This document shows positions 6,645 to 12,828 of a stretch of DNA of 12,828 nucleotides, in pieces. A program made the translations under genes and the position numbers. This DNA is from Conexibacter sp. GTDB taxonomy: Bacteria; Actinomycetota; Thermoleophilia; Solirubrobacterales; Solirubrobacteraceae. A model generated the notes under the pieces. That model worked only from the letters and a program-made list of their open reading frames with translations. It ran no database searches and had not been told where the DNA came from. Each line of letters begins with the position of its first letter. Within the stretch, counting starts at the first letter, position 1. The DNA lies in assembly GCA_025964055.1 (NCBI GenBank), contig JAOPZP010000028.1:1-12828 (forward strand). The letters are read 5' to 3'.

Positions 6645-7862
6645 CTATCTGCTTTGCGGGGTTTCGACCGGGTCCTGCATCGGGATGCCCAGGCGCGCGC
6701 CGACCCACGGCACCAGCGTCCCCTGTCCCAGCACCGAGAACAGGACCGCGACGAACACCAGGCCGTAGACGCGATCCGCGCCGTGCACGCCCTCGATGAT
6801 CGCGAAGGCCGCCAGCAGGATCGGCACCGCGCCCTTCAGCCCGCTCCACGCGATGAACGCGCGCTCGGGCCGCGAGAGCGCCGTGCGCACGAGCGTCAGC
6901 GCGACGGTCAGCGGGCGGGCGACCACCGCGAGCGCGAGCCCGAGGAGCACGCCATCCCGCCACGTCTGCGCCGACAGGTGCGTGATGTCCACGGTCAGTC
7001 CCAGCGCGATGAACACCGTGACCTCGGCGAGCCCCGCCAGCGAGCCGTGGAACCGCTCGATCGCCCGCTGGTGCGGCGTCGTCGCATCGCCGAGGACCAA
7101 CCCCATGATGAACACCGCGAGGAACCCGGAGCCGCTCGCCACCGACGTCACCGCGTAGAGCACCGCGGCGAGCATCAGCACCAGCACGGGGTACAGCGCG
7201 TCGCTGCCGAGGCGCACGCGGCGCAGCGCGGGCACGATGAGGCGCGCGCCGGCCAGACCGAAGACCAACCCGATGGCCATCTCCTGGGCGAAGTCCCCCA
7301 CGATGACCGTCCAGGAGGCGTCGGGGTGGGTCGCCAGCTCGATGACGCCGAGCATCAGCGCGATGCCGGCCGGGTCGTTGACGCCCGCCTCCCCCTCCAG
7401 CACGGTGCCCGACCGCCCGCCGATCTCCCGGCCGCCGAGCACGGAGAAGACGACCGCGGGATCGGTCGGCGCCAGGGCCGCGCCGACGATGCCGGCCAGC
7501 GTCCAGTCCAGCCCGAGCACGACGTGCGCGGCGACCGTCATGACGCCGGCGGTGACGAAGGTGCCCAGGACGCCGAGCGACACGATCGGTCCCATGGAGG
7601 CCCGGAACCGCCGCCACCCGATGTCCATCCCGCCGTTGAGGAGCACCACGACCAGCGCGACGACCGCGATGCGCTCGACGGTCCGGATCGAGACGTCGTC
7701 GCGCAGCGCCGGCCACACGTCCGACACGACGGCCGCGGCGATCAGGAAGAGGACCGGCGCGGGGATCGGCAGGCGCCGGCCCAGCTGCGTCGCGAGGATG
7801 GCCAGCGACGACCCGCCGGCGACGACGAGGACGATCAGGGCGAAGTCGGAGAGCTCGGACAA
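6645..7862 (-). CDS. CPA1/NhaP-type cation:proton antiporter
   Basis: Integral membrane exchanger moving Na+ or K+ outward against H+, for pH and salt homeostasis. The 405-aa protein is hydrophobic throughout, with about a dozen membrane segments. CPA1 landmarks are 'APTDPAVVFSVL' (131-142; the TDP motif), 'EGEAGVNDP' (156-164; Asn162-Asp163, the ion-binding pair), 'VVARPLTV' (313-320; conserved Arg316), and 'WSGLKGAVPILLAA' (339-352). It resembles the membrane half of NhaP2/CvrA but ends soon after the last membrane segment ('DPVETPQSR'), so the cytosolic RCK_C-like domain of those longer proteins is absent. The start is TTG at 7862: no ATG or GTG gives a better N-terminus and no Shine-Dalgarno site is visible, so the start is less certain. 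It lies downstream of the tRNA-Ser gene and upstream of metY on the same strand. The transported cation cannot be told from sequence. Confidence 0.88.
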   Translation of the reverse strand: MSELSDFALIVLVVAGGSSLAILATQLGRRLPIPAPVLFLIAAAVVSDVWPALRDDVSIRTVERIAVVALVVVLLNGGMDIGWRRFRASMGPIVSLGVLGTFVTAGVMTVAAHVVLGLDWTLAGIVGAALAPTDPAVVFSVLGGREIGGRSGTVLEGEAGVNDPAGIALMLGVIELATHPDASWTVIVGDFAQEMAIGLVFGLAGARLIVPALRRVRLGSDALYPVLVLMLAAVLYAVTSVASGSGFLAVFIMGLVLGDATTPHQRAIERFHGSLAGLAEVTVFIALGLTVDITHLSAQTWRDGVLLGLALAVVARPLTVALTLVRTALSRPERAFIAWSGLKGAVPILLAAFAIIEGVHGADRVYGLVFVAVLFSVLGQGTLVPWVGARLGIPMQDPVETPQSR

Positions 7863-7922
7863 GACGTGGTGGTGCCGGTGCCGACCAGTCTTCCCGGCTC
7901 ACCAGTTGTCGTCGACTTCTTA

Positions 7923-8010
7923 CGGAGGGGGAGGGATTCGAACCCTCGGTACGACGGAGCCGCACAACGGTTTTCGAGACCGCCCCATTCAACCACTCTG
8001 GCACCCCTCC
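7923..8010 (-). tRNA. tRNA-Ser(CGA)
   Basis: An 88-nt class II tRNA on the minus strand. The acceptor stem is perfect: GGAGGGG (8004-8010) pairs with CCCCTCC (7924-7930), followed by discriminator G (7923). The T arm is GAGGG-TTCGAAT-CCCTC (7931-7947). The anticodon loop CTCGAAA (7972-7978) has anticodon CGA at 7974-7976, reading UCG, a favoured serine codon in GC-rich genomes. A long variable arm lies between the anticodon and T arms, as in serine tRNAs. CCA is not encoded. It sits between marR and the antiporter gene, 40 bp after the marR stop. Confidence 0.97.
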
Positions 8011-8050
8011 GTGGCCCTGACGGGCGACGCCGAAGGGTAGCGATCGCGCG

Positions 8051-8491
8051 TCAGTCGAGGCCGGCGAGCTTGCGCAGCAGCCCGTGGAGCTGGCGGCGCT
8101 CGTCGGCGTCCAGCGGTGCGAAGGCCACCTCGCCGACGTGCGCCGCGGCCTCGCGGGCGCGCCCGAGGATCGCCTCGCCGGCGGCCGTGAGGTGCAGCGC
8201 GCGCTTGCGGCGATCGGAGTCGTGGGGCCGGCGCTCGGCCCAGCCGGCGGCCTCGAGGCTGTCGACCATCTGCACCATCGTGCTCGGGTCGATGCCGGTG
8301 GCCGACACGAGCGCCTGCTGCGTCAGGCCGGGCTCGGCGTCGATGACGCTCAGGACCGCGAACTGCGGCGGGCGCAGCCCGATGGCCTCGAGCTCCCGCG
8401 CGAACGTGCCGCGCGAGCGCACCGCGCACCAGTTCATCAGGAAGCCGGTGTAGTCGCCGAGGGCGTCCGGTGGTCTCTCCGAGCCGAGCAT
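8051..8491 (-). CDS. MarR family transcriptional regulator
   Basis: A 146-aa winged-helix repressor-type protein, usually a dimer that leaves DNA when a small phenolic or lipophilic ligand binds. Residues 10-50 form the N-terminal dimerisation helices ('FLMNWCAVRSRGTFARELEAIG'). The HTH spans about 56-83 ('LTQQALVSATGIDPSTMVQ', recognition helix about 68-80). The wing carries 'DSDRRKRALHLT' (91-102), the family's Asp-Arg-Arg signature. The C-terminal helices complete the dimer interface. The ATG at 8491 is 55 bp from the divergent MMPL exporter gene, so it most likely controls that exporter and itself. The single Cys22 is not at the position of the OhrR peroxide-sensing cysteine. Ligand unknown. 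Confidence 0.93.
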   Translation of the reverse strand: MLGSERPPDALGDYTGFLMNWCAVRSRGTFARELEAIGLRPPQFAVLSVIDAEPGLTQQALVSATGIDPSTMVQMVDSLEAAGWAERRPHDSDRRKRALHLTAAGEAILGRAREAAAHVGEVAFAPLDADERRQLHGLLRKLAGLD

Positions 8492-8506
8492 GGATCACGA
8501 ACTATT
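8492..8506 (-). promoter_or_regulatory. Putative MarR box, marR-proximal
   Basis: On the minus strand this 15-mer reads AATAGTTCGTGATCC. It matches 13 of 15 bases of the box at 8519-8533 on the plus strand (AATCGTTCGTGATAC). The shared core GTTCGTGAT is identical over 9 bp (8494-8502 against 8523-8531). It abuts the marR ATG and overlaps the candidate marR -10, so occupancy would block marR transcription. Confidence 0.5.
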
Positions 8507-8509
8507 CTA
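8504..8509 (-). promoter_or_regulatory. Candidate -10 box of marR
   Basis: TAGAAT on the minus strand lies 12 nt before the marR ATG, giving a leader of about 5 nt and no space for a normal Shine-Dalgarno site. No TTGACA-like -35 is found at 16-18 nt upstream. Its position between the two putative MarR boxes fits autorepression. Confidence 0.4.
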
Positions 8510-8518
8510 GGCGCCGCG

Positions 8519-8540
8519 AATCGTTCGTGATACAAACGAT
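8519..8540. promoter_or_regulatory. Putative MarR operator: box plus 21-bp imperfect palindrome
   Basis: Positions 8520-8540 form an imperfect palindrome: 9-bp arms ATCGTTCGT and ACAAACGAT with one mismatch, around a 3-bp centre (16 of 21 positions symmetric). Its left half is shared with the 15-mer box at 8519-8533. The right edge ends 6 bp before the MMPL start codon, so bound regulator would cover the start region of the exporter transcript. Size and symmetry suit a MarR dimer. Confidence 0.6.
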
Positions 8541-8546
8541 ATCGCC

Positions 8547-10706
8547 ATGACCTCTCTCACCCGCTGGATCCTTGCGCATCGGCGCCTCGTCGTCGCCTTC
8601 TGGCTCGTCCTGACCGTCGTCGGCATCGGCACCGCCGGCGCCGCGTCCAAGGCGATGGACCAGAAGTTCTCCGTTCCCGGCCGCGAAGGCTGGGAGACCA
8701 ACCAGGCCATCGCGCGCCACTACGGCGGCACGGGCGGCACCGGCGCGCCGCTGGTCCCCGTCGTCTCGCTGCCCGCCGGCCAGGGAGCCTCCGACCCCGC
8801 GGTCCGCGCCCAGCTGCGGCAGGTCGAGGACCGGCTCGCCAAGGCTCTGCCGGGCTCGCGCATCGCGGGCTACGGCTCCACCGCCGACCCGGCGTTCGTC
8901 TCCAAGGACGGGCGCACCGCGTTCGCCGTCGCCTATCCGCCGCCGGATCGCGACCAGCCGTTCGGCGACAACCCGAAGGCCGAGAAGAAGGCGCGCGCCG
9001 CGCTGGCGGGCGCGACGGTCGCCGGCGCGCCCGTTCACCTCTCCGGCTACGACGCGCTCGCCGGCCAGAGCGGCGGCGGCAACGGACCGGGCGTGCTGGT
9101 CGAGGCGCTCGTCGGCGGCTTCGGCGCGCTGCTCGTGCTCGGCTTCGTCTTCGGGTCGCTGCTGGCCTTCGTCCCACTGCTGATGGCCGTTCCGGCGATC
9201 ATGACGTCGTTCCTGGCGGTGTACGCGCTGACCACGGTCACCGGCGTCTCCCCCATCGTCCAGTTCCTGATCGCGTTGATCGGCCTCGGCGTGGCGATCG
9301 ACTACTCGCTGATCGTCGTCGTCCGCTGGCGTGAGGAGCGCTCGCACGGCCGCGAGGGCGACGAGGCGATCGTCCGCGCGATGGAGACCGCCGGGCGCGC
9401 GGTCGTGTTCTCGGGCACGACGGTCGCGATCGGCCTGCTGGCGCTCGTGCTGCTGCCCGTGCCGTTCCTGCGCAGCGTCGGGATCGGCGGCATGCTGATC
9501 CCGCTCATCAGCGTCGCGGTCGCACTGACGCTGCTGCCGGTCGTCCTGCACTCGCTGGGGTCGCGGCTGGACTGGCCGCACCGGCGCACCGACGACCAGG
9601 CCTCGCGCGCGTGGACGCGGTGGGCCGAGGGCGTCGTGCGCCACCGCTGGGTCGCGGCCGCCTCGGCCCTGGCCGTGCTCGTGGCGCTGCTCGCGTTCGC
9701 CTCCAACCTGCACCCCGGCGTCTCGGACGTCGACACGATCGCGAAGTCGGGCGACGCGAAGTCCGGACTCGTGGCGCTGGAGCGGTCGGGGATCGGCGCG
9801 GGCGCGCTGCTGCCCCACGAGATCCTCGTCTCGGGCAGCGACCCGGCGCCGGTGGCGCGCGCGGTGGCCGCGGTGGGCGGGATCCACGGGACGCTGGCGC
9901 CGACCGACGCTTCGTGGCGCCGCGGCGGCACCGCGCTCGTCGAGGCGTTCCCGACCGAGGACGGCTCCAGCCAGGCGGGCCGCGACCTCGTCAAGGCGGT
10001 GAGGACCGCTGCGCACGGGGCCGGCCCCGATGTGCGCCTGGGCGGCTCGGTCGCCCAGAACGCCGACTTCATCGACGCCGTGTACTCGAACTTCCCGCTC
10101 ATGATCGTCCTGATCTCGGTCATCACGTTCGTCCTGCTCGCGCGGGCGTTCCGGTCGCTGCTGCTGCCGCTCAAGGCGGTCATCCTCAACGTCATCAGCG
10201 TGTGCGCCGCGTGGGGCGTGCTGGTGATCTTCTGGCAGCAGGGCCACGGCTCGGAGTTGTTGTGGGGGATCTCGGCCACCGGCTCGATCACCTCGTGGAT
10301 CCCGCTCATGGTGTTCGCGTTCCTGTTCGGGTTGTCGATGGACTACGAGGTGTTCATCCTCGCCCGGATGCGCGAGGAGTACGACGAGACCGGCGACACG
10401 AACCAGGCGGTGGTGCGGGGCATCGCGCGCACCGGGCGCCTGGTGACGAGCGCCGCGCTGATCCTGTTCCTCGCGTTCCTGTCGATGGCCTCGGGGCCGG
10501 AGACCGACGTCAAGGTGCTGGCCACCGGCCTGGCGACGGGGATCCTGCTCGACGCGACGATCATCCGGGCGCTGCTGGTGCCCGCGGTCGTCTCGCTGTT
10601 CGGCCGCTGGAACTGGGTGCTGCCGCCCGGGCCGGCGCGCCTGCTGCGCGTGAAGCCGTCGACGCCGGCCGGCGGGGCGCCGCGGCCGGCGACGGAGTCG
10701 GCCTAG
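8547..10706 (+). CDS. MMPL family (RND superfamily) transporter
   Basis: A 719-aa inner-membrane exporter of the MmpL/HpnN branch of RND permeases, driven by proton flow; such proteins export lipids, siderophores or lipophilic drugs. Topology reads as two repeats of six membrane segments: TM1 about 12-31, a soluble loop of about 150 residues, TM2-6 about 184-335, TM7 about 366-385, a second soluble loop (386-514), and TM8-12 about 515-682. The proton-relay Asp-Tyr pairs are present in both halves: 'GVAIDYSL' (D252-Y253, TM4) and 'GLSMDYEVF' (D599-Y600, TM10). No long C-terminal cytosolic domain as in MmpL3; it ends about 37 residues after TM12. The ATG at 8547 has no Shine-Dalgarno site and may be on a leaderless or very short-leader mRNA. 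Divergent from marR, so probably an inducible efflux system. Substrate unknown. Confidence 0.94.
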   Translation: MTSLTRWILAHRRLVVAFWLVLTVVGIGTAGAASKAMDQKFSVPGREGWETNQAIARHYGGTGGTGAPLVPVVSLPAGQGASDPAVRAQLRQVEDRLAKALPGSRIAGYGSTADPAFVSKDGRTAFAVAYPPPDRDQPFGDNPKAEKKARAALAGATVAGAPVHLSGYDALAGQSGGGNGPGVLVEALVGGFGALLVLGFVFGSLLAFVPLLMAVPAIMTSFLAVYALTTVTGVSPIVQFLIALIGLGVAIDYSLIVVVRWREERSHGREGDEAIVRAMETAGRAVVFSGTTVAIGLLALVLLPVPFLRSVGIGGMLIPLISVAVALTLLPVVLHSLGSRLDWPHRRTDDQASRAWTRWAEGVVRHRWVAAASALAVLVALLAFASNLHPGVSDVDTIAKSGDAKSGLVALERSGIGAGALLPHEILVSGSDPAPVARAVAAVGGIHGTLAPTDASWRRGGTALVEAFPTEDGSSQAGRDLVKAVRTAAHGAGPDVRLGGSVAQNADFIDAVYSNFPLMIVLISVITFVLLARAFRSLLLPLKAVILNVISVCAAWGVLVIFWQQGHGSELLWGISATGSITSWIPLMVFAFLFGLSMDYEVFILARMREEYDETGDTNQAVVRGIARTGRLVTSAALILFLAFLSMASGPETDVKVLATGLATGILLDATIIRALLVPAVVSLFGRWNWVLPPGPARLLRVKPSTPAGGAPRPATESA

Positions 10707-10710
10707 GCGC

Positions 10711-12312
10711 TCAGGCGCCCGCGGACGCCGCGGGCGCCGGCACCCGGCCCTTCAGCAGGTCGGCGGCCCGCTCGGCGACCATGATGGTCGGCGCGTTCGT
10801 GTTGCCTCCCGGGATCACCGGGAACACGGACGCGTCGATCACGCGCAGGCCCTCGAGGCCGCGCACCCGCAGCTCGGGGTCGAGCACGGCGTCCTCGCCG
10901 CCCATCCGGCAGGTGCCGCTCGGGTGGTAGAGGAGGTCGACGCGGCGGCGCACGAACTCCTCGACGTCGGCGTCGTCGCGCACGTCCGCGCCGGGGTAGA
11001 TCTCCCGGCCGCGGACCGAGGCGATCGGCTCGGTGGCGGCGATCTCGCGCGCCAACTCGACGCCGGTGACCAGCGCGGCGAGGTCCTCGGGCTCGGCGAG
11101 CGTGTTGGTGCGGATCCGGGGCTTCGCGGTGGGGTCGCTCGACGCCAGGCGGATCTCGCCGCGGCTCTTGGGGCTGATGAGCGTCGGGCCCATCGTGAAC
11201 GCGTGGCCGTCGTACTCCTCGGCGCCGTTGTCCACGAAGTACGCCGGCGCGAAGTGGTACTGGAGGTCGGCCGCGGGCAGGCCGGGGCGGCTGCGGACGA
11301 AGGCGAACGCCTCGGCGATCGTGGAGGTCAGCGGCCCTGAGCGACGCAGGAGCCACTCGAGCGTCGGGCGGGGCTTGTCGGCGCCGTAGAGCGACTCGGG
11401 CGCGGTCGACTCCCAGACGCAGACGACGTAGGGATGGTCCTGGAGGTTGGCGCCGACACCGGGGCTGTCGACCGCGACCTCGATGTCGAGCCCCTGCAGG
11501 TGGTCGGCCGGTCCGATGCCGGAGAGCATCAGCAGCTGCGGGGAGCCGATCGCGCCGGCGCTGAGCAGCACCTCACGATCGGCGCGGAGGAGCTCCTCGC
11601 GGCCGCGGCGGTCGCGCAGGACGACGCCGACGGCCCGGTCGCCGTCCAGCTCGACGCGCGCGACGTGCGCGCCGGTGCGCACCTCGAGGTTGGGGCGGCT
11701 CAGGGCCGGGCGCAGGTAGGCGTCGGCCGCGCTCCAGCGGCGGCCGTTGCGCTGCGTGACCTGCACGAGCGACGCGCCGTCCTGCTCCGGGCCGTTGTAG
11801 TCGGCCACGCGCGGGATGCCGACGCGCTCGGCGGCCTCGAGGAAGCGGCGGGTCAGCGGGCGCGGCGAGCGCTCGTCGGCGACGTTGAGCGGGCCGCCGA
11901 CCGCGTGGTGCTCGGAGGCGCCGCGCTCGTTGTGCTCGGCCTTGAGGAAGTAGGGCCGGACGTCGTCCCAGCTCCAGCCGGCGGCGCCCTCGCGCTCCCA
12001 GAGGTCGTAGTCCAGCGGCCGGCCGCGGACGTAGAGCATGGCGTTCATCGAGCTCGAGCCCCCGAGCGACTTGCCGCGGGGGATGAACAGCGAGCGGTCG
12101 TGGCAGTGGGGCTCGGGCTCGGTGGCGAAGTCCCAGTCGAACTTGGTGTGGAACTGGTTGGCGAACGCCGCCGGGATCTTGATGTTGGGGTGCCGGTCGC
12201 GGCCGCCCGCCTCGACGAGGACCACCCGGACCGCGGGGTCCTCGGTGAGGCGGTTGGCGAGGACGCAGCCGGCCGAGCCGGCTCCGACGATGACGTAGTC
12301 CGCGGAGGCCAT
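10711..12312 (-). CDS. GMC family FAD-dependent oxidoreductase (choline/alcohol dehydrogenase-like)
   Basis: Flavoprotein oxidising a primary alcohol to an aldehyde, of the group containing BetA, alkanol dehydrogenase AlkJ and glucose oxidase; cytosolic or loosely membrane-bound, with no signal peptide. The 533-aa protein starts almost at the Rossmann motif 'VIVGAGSAGCVLA' (7-19). It carries GMC signature 1 'GKSLGGSSSMNAMLYVRG' (80-97), signature 2 'GAIGSPQLLMLSGIG' (253-267), the catalytic His463 in 'YHPSGTCRMG', and the second active-site residue Asn506 in 'NTNAPT'. The E. coli BetA length is similar. I chose ATG 12312 rather than the in-frame TTG at 12348, because only about 5 residues should precede the FAD motif. 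No betB, betaine transporter or electron-acceptor gene is next to it, so choline specificity is not supported. It converges with the MMPL gene, 4 bp apart. Confidence 0.93.
   Translation of the reverse strand: MASADYVIVGAGSAGCVLANRLTEDPAVRVVLVEAGGRDRHPNIKIPAAFANQFHTKFDWDFATEPEPHCHDRSLFIPRGKSLGGSSSMNAMLYVRGRPLDYDLWEREGAAGWSWDDVRPYFLKAEHNERGASEHHAVGGPLNVADERSPRPLTRRFLEAAERVGIPRVADYNGPEQDGASLVQVTQRNGRRWSAADAYLRPALSRPNLEVRTGAHVARVELDGDRAVGVVLRDRRGREELLRADREVLLSAGAIGSPQLLMLSGIGPADHLQGLDIEVAVDSPGVGANLQDHPYVVCVWESTAPESLYGADKPRPTLEWLLRRSGPLTSTIAEAFAFVRSRPGLPAADLQYHFAPAYFVDNGAEEYDGHAFTMGPTLISPKSRGEIRLASSDPTAKPRIRTNTLAEPEDLAALVTGVELAREIAATEPIASVRGREIYPGADVRDDADVEEFVRRRVDLLYHPSGTCRMGGEDAVLDPELRVRGLEGLRVIDASVFPVIPGGNTNAPTIMVAERAADLLKGRVPAPAASAGA
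10714..10738. terminator. Perfect 11-bp hairpin at the MMPL/GMC convergent ends
   Basis: Arms 10714-10724 and 10728-10738 are perfectly complementary with a 3-nt loop. The hairpin begins 7 nt after the MMPL stop codon and lies inside the last codons of the GMC gene. There is no U-tract in either direction. GC-only hairpins at convergent ends are proposed as terminators in actinobacteria, and this one could serve the MMPL transcript; for the GMC transcript it sits before the stop codon. Confidence 0.45.
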
Positions 12313-12313
12313 C

Positions 12314-12328
12314 CGGCGATGCTCGCCG
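12314..12328. repeat. Short inverted repeat just upstream of the GMC start codon
   Basis: CGGCGA (12314-12319) and TCGCCG (12323-12328) are perfect 6-bp arms around a 3-nt loop. In the GMC mRNA this hairpin would end 1 nt before the ATG and occupy the place where a ribosome binding site should be; no other Shine-Dalgarno site is visible. Confidence 0.4.
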
Positions 12329-12339
12329 AATGGCCCCGT

Positions 12340-12356
12340 GCGGCGCAAGTCGCCGC
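12340..12356. terminator. Possible hairpin after the glycosyltransferase stop codon
   Basis: GCGGCG (12340-12345) and CGCCGC (12351-12356) are 6-bp arms with a 5-nt loop, beginning 4 nt after the stop codon of the minus-strand glycosyltransferase gene. No U-tract. A weak terminator candidate that could separate that gene from the GMC gene downstream. Confidence 0.3.
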
Positions 12357-12360
12357 TGCG

Positions 12361-12828
12361 TCAGCTCGCGGCCGCCAGCGCCGCGCCCGTGCCCTGCAGG
12401 TCGTACAGGCCGCTCACCGTCGTCGGCTTGCCGACCTTCTGCACGACGCTCATCAGCGCGTTCGACCCGACGCGGCCGTCGTTGGCCATCCCGCCGCCGG
12501 TGGAGTCGGTCAGCACGTAGCGGATGTGGCCGGCGGCGACCTCCTGGGCCAGCCATGCGACCGTGACCTGGCTCTCGCGCCCGGAGAAGCCGCCGAGCCC
12601 GGCGACCGCGGCGCCCGACTGGATGATCGCGGCCGAGGCGCCCGTCTGGCTGGAGACGCCGATGGTCCCGCCGCCGTTGGCCTTGGCGTAGGCCAGGGCC
12701 TGCGTGAGGTTGGGGTCGCTGCGGTCGAGCATCCCGCCGGGGCCGCCGGCGCCGTTCGCCCCGGCCCCCGCGCCCCCGCCCAGCGCGAACCCGGGCGGCG
12801 GAGCCGCCTGCTGCGACGACGAGCTCCC
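12361..12828 (-). CDS. C-terminal part of YkcA/B-like (ArnT/PMT-type) glycosyltransferase, truncated by window edge
   Basis: 155 residues plus stop are visible; the coding frame continues past the right edge. The first 32 visible residues are a Gly/Ala/Pro/Ser-rich linker; the ATG at 12732 is internal to the gene. The rest matches the C-terminal extracytoplasmic domain seen on putative mannosyltransferases YkcA/YkcB of Gram-positive bacteria: an alternating 'GTIGVSSQTGASAAII' stretch, then 'GLGGFSGRES' (visible residues 77-86) and 'AAGHIRYVL' (98-106), corresponding to the family's GGFSG...IRY pattern. The multi-pass N-terminal catalytic part, which would use a polyprenyl-phosphate sugar donor, is expected outside the window. 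Family call rests on this domain only; sugar and acceptor are unknown. Confidence 0.82.
   Translation of the reverse strand, partial: GSSSSQQAAPPPGFALGGGAGAGANGAGGPGGMLDRSDPNLTQALAYAKANGGGTIGVSSQTGASAAIIQSGAAVAGLGGFSGRESQVTVAWLAQEVAAGHIRYVLTDSTGGGMANDGRVGSNALMSVVQKVGKPTTVSGLYDLQGTGAALAAAS

Noticed and set aside
7923..8010. tRNA-Ser as an integration site for a mobile element
   Set aside because: No integrase, no repeated tRNA 3' end elsewhere in the window, and ordinary chromosomal genes on both sides.
5253..8453. Very long plus-strand open frame (over 1,000 codons) across metY, the antiporter gene, tRNA-Ser and marR
   Set aside because: Antisense artefact of GC-biased third positions. Its translation is rich in Arg, His, Asp and Gln without any domain, it runs straight through the tRNA gene, and the opposite strand has clear conserved proteins.
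8051..8491. OhrR-type peroxide sensing by the MarR protein
   Set aside because: The only N-terminal Cys (Cys22) is about six residues away from the OhrR reactive cysteine when the helices are aligned, and no ohr gene is adjacent.
8502..10247. 581-codon minus-strand open frame opposite the MMPL gene
   Set aside because: Same antisense effect: low-complexity charged sequence, no motifs, and it would overlap the marR-MMPL operator. The MMPL protein is unmistakable on the other strand.

Overview
The window is GC-rich throughout, with GC-biased third codon positions, and reads as an ordinary chromosomal stretch of a high-GC actinobacterium. Three things point to this: an F420-dependent glucose-6-phosphate dehydrogenase, -10-like hexamers lying 6-7 nt upstream of start codons as in leaderless transcripts, and a YkcA/B-type glycosyltransferase C-terminus with a glycine-rich linker. 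The mix of genes would suit Solirubrobacterales/Thermoleophilia, but that placement is inference from gene content only. I see no transposase, integrase, phage gene, CRISPR array or toxin-antitoxin pair.

Layout. Left edge: the C-terminal two-thirds or more of a short-chain dehydrogenase (+) converges on fgd (-). Next, all on the minus strand and listed in the direction of transcription: a MarR regulator, tRNA-Ser(CGA), a CPA1-type cation:proton antiporter, metY-metX-yjbR (gaps of 7 and 9 nt, a probable operon), a large secreted alpha/beta-hydrolase-like protein of unknown function, and fgd. Divergent from marR, across 55 bp, is an MMPL/RND-type exporter (+). It converges with a GMC-family flavoprotein oxidoreductase (-) only 4 bp away. 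At the right edge, also on the minus strand, is the C-terminal end of a YkcA/B-like glycosyltransferase.

How the genes work together. MetX and MetY together make homocysteine directly from homoserine (acylation, then sulfhydrylation). Fgd reduces cofactor F420 with glucose-6-phosphate. The MarR-MMPL pair is a classic divergent regulator/efflux module; its intergenic region holds two related 15-bp boxes in opposite orientation and an overlapping 21-bp imperfect palindrome. These are the best regulatory signals in the window. The secreted hydrolase, the GMC enzyme, the antiporter and the SDR have no obvious shared pathway.

No gene-free stretch exceeds 300 bases. The longest protein-free gap (7863-8050) holds the tRNA. 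I did not find a convincing new multi-gene system. The points most worth following are the MarR operator architecture, the uncharacterised secreted hydrolase, and a substitution next to the substrate pocket of the F420 enzyme.
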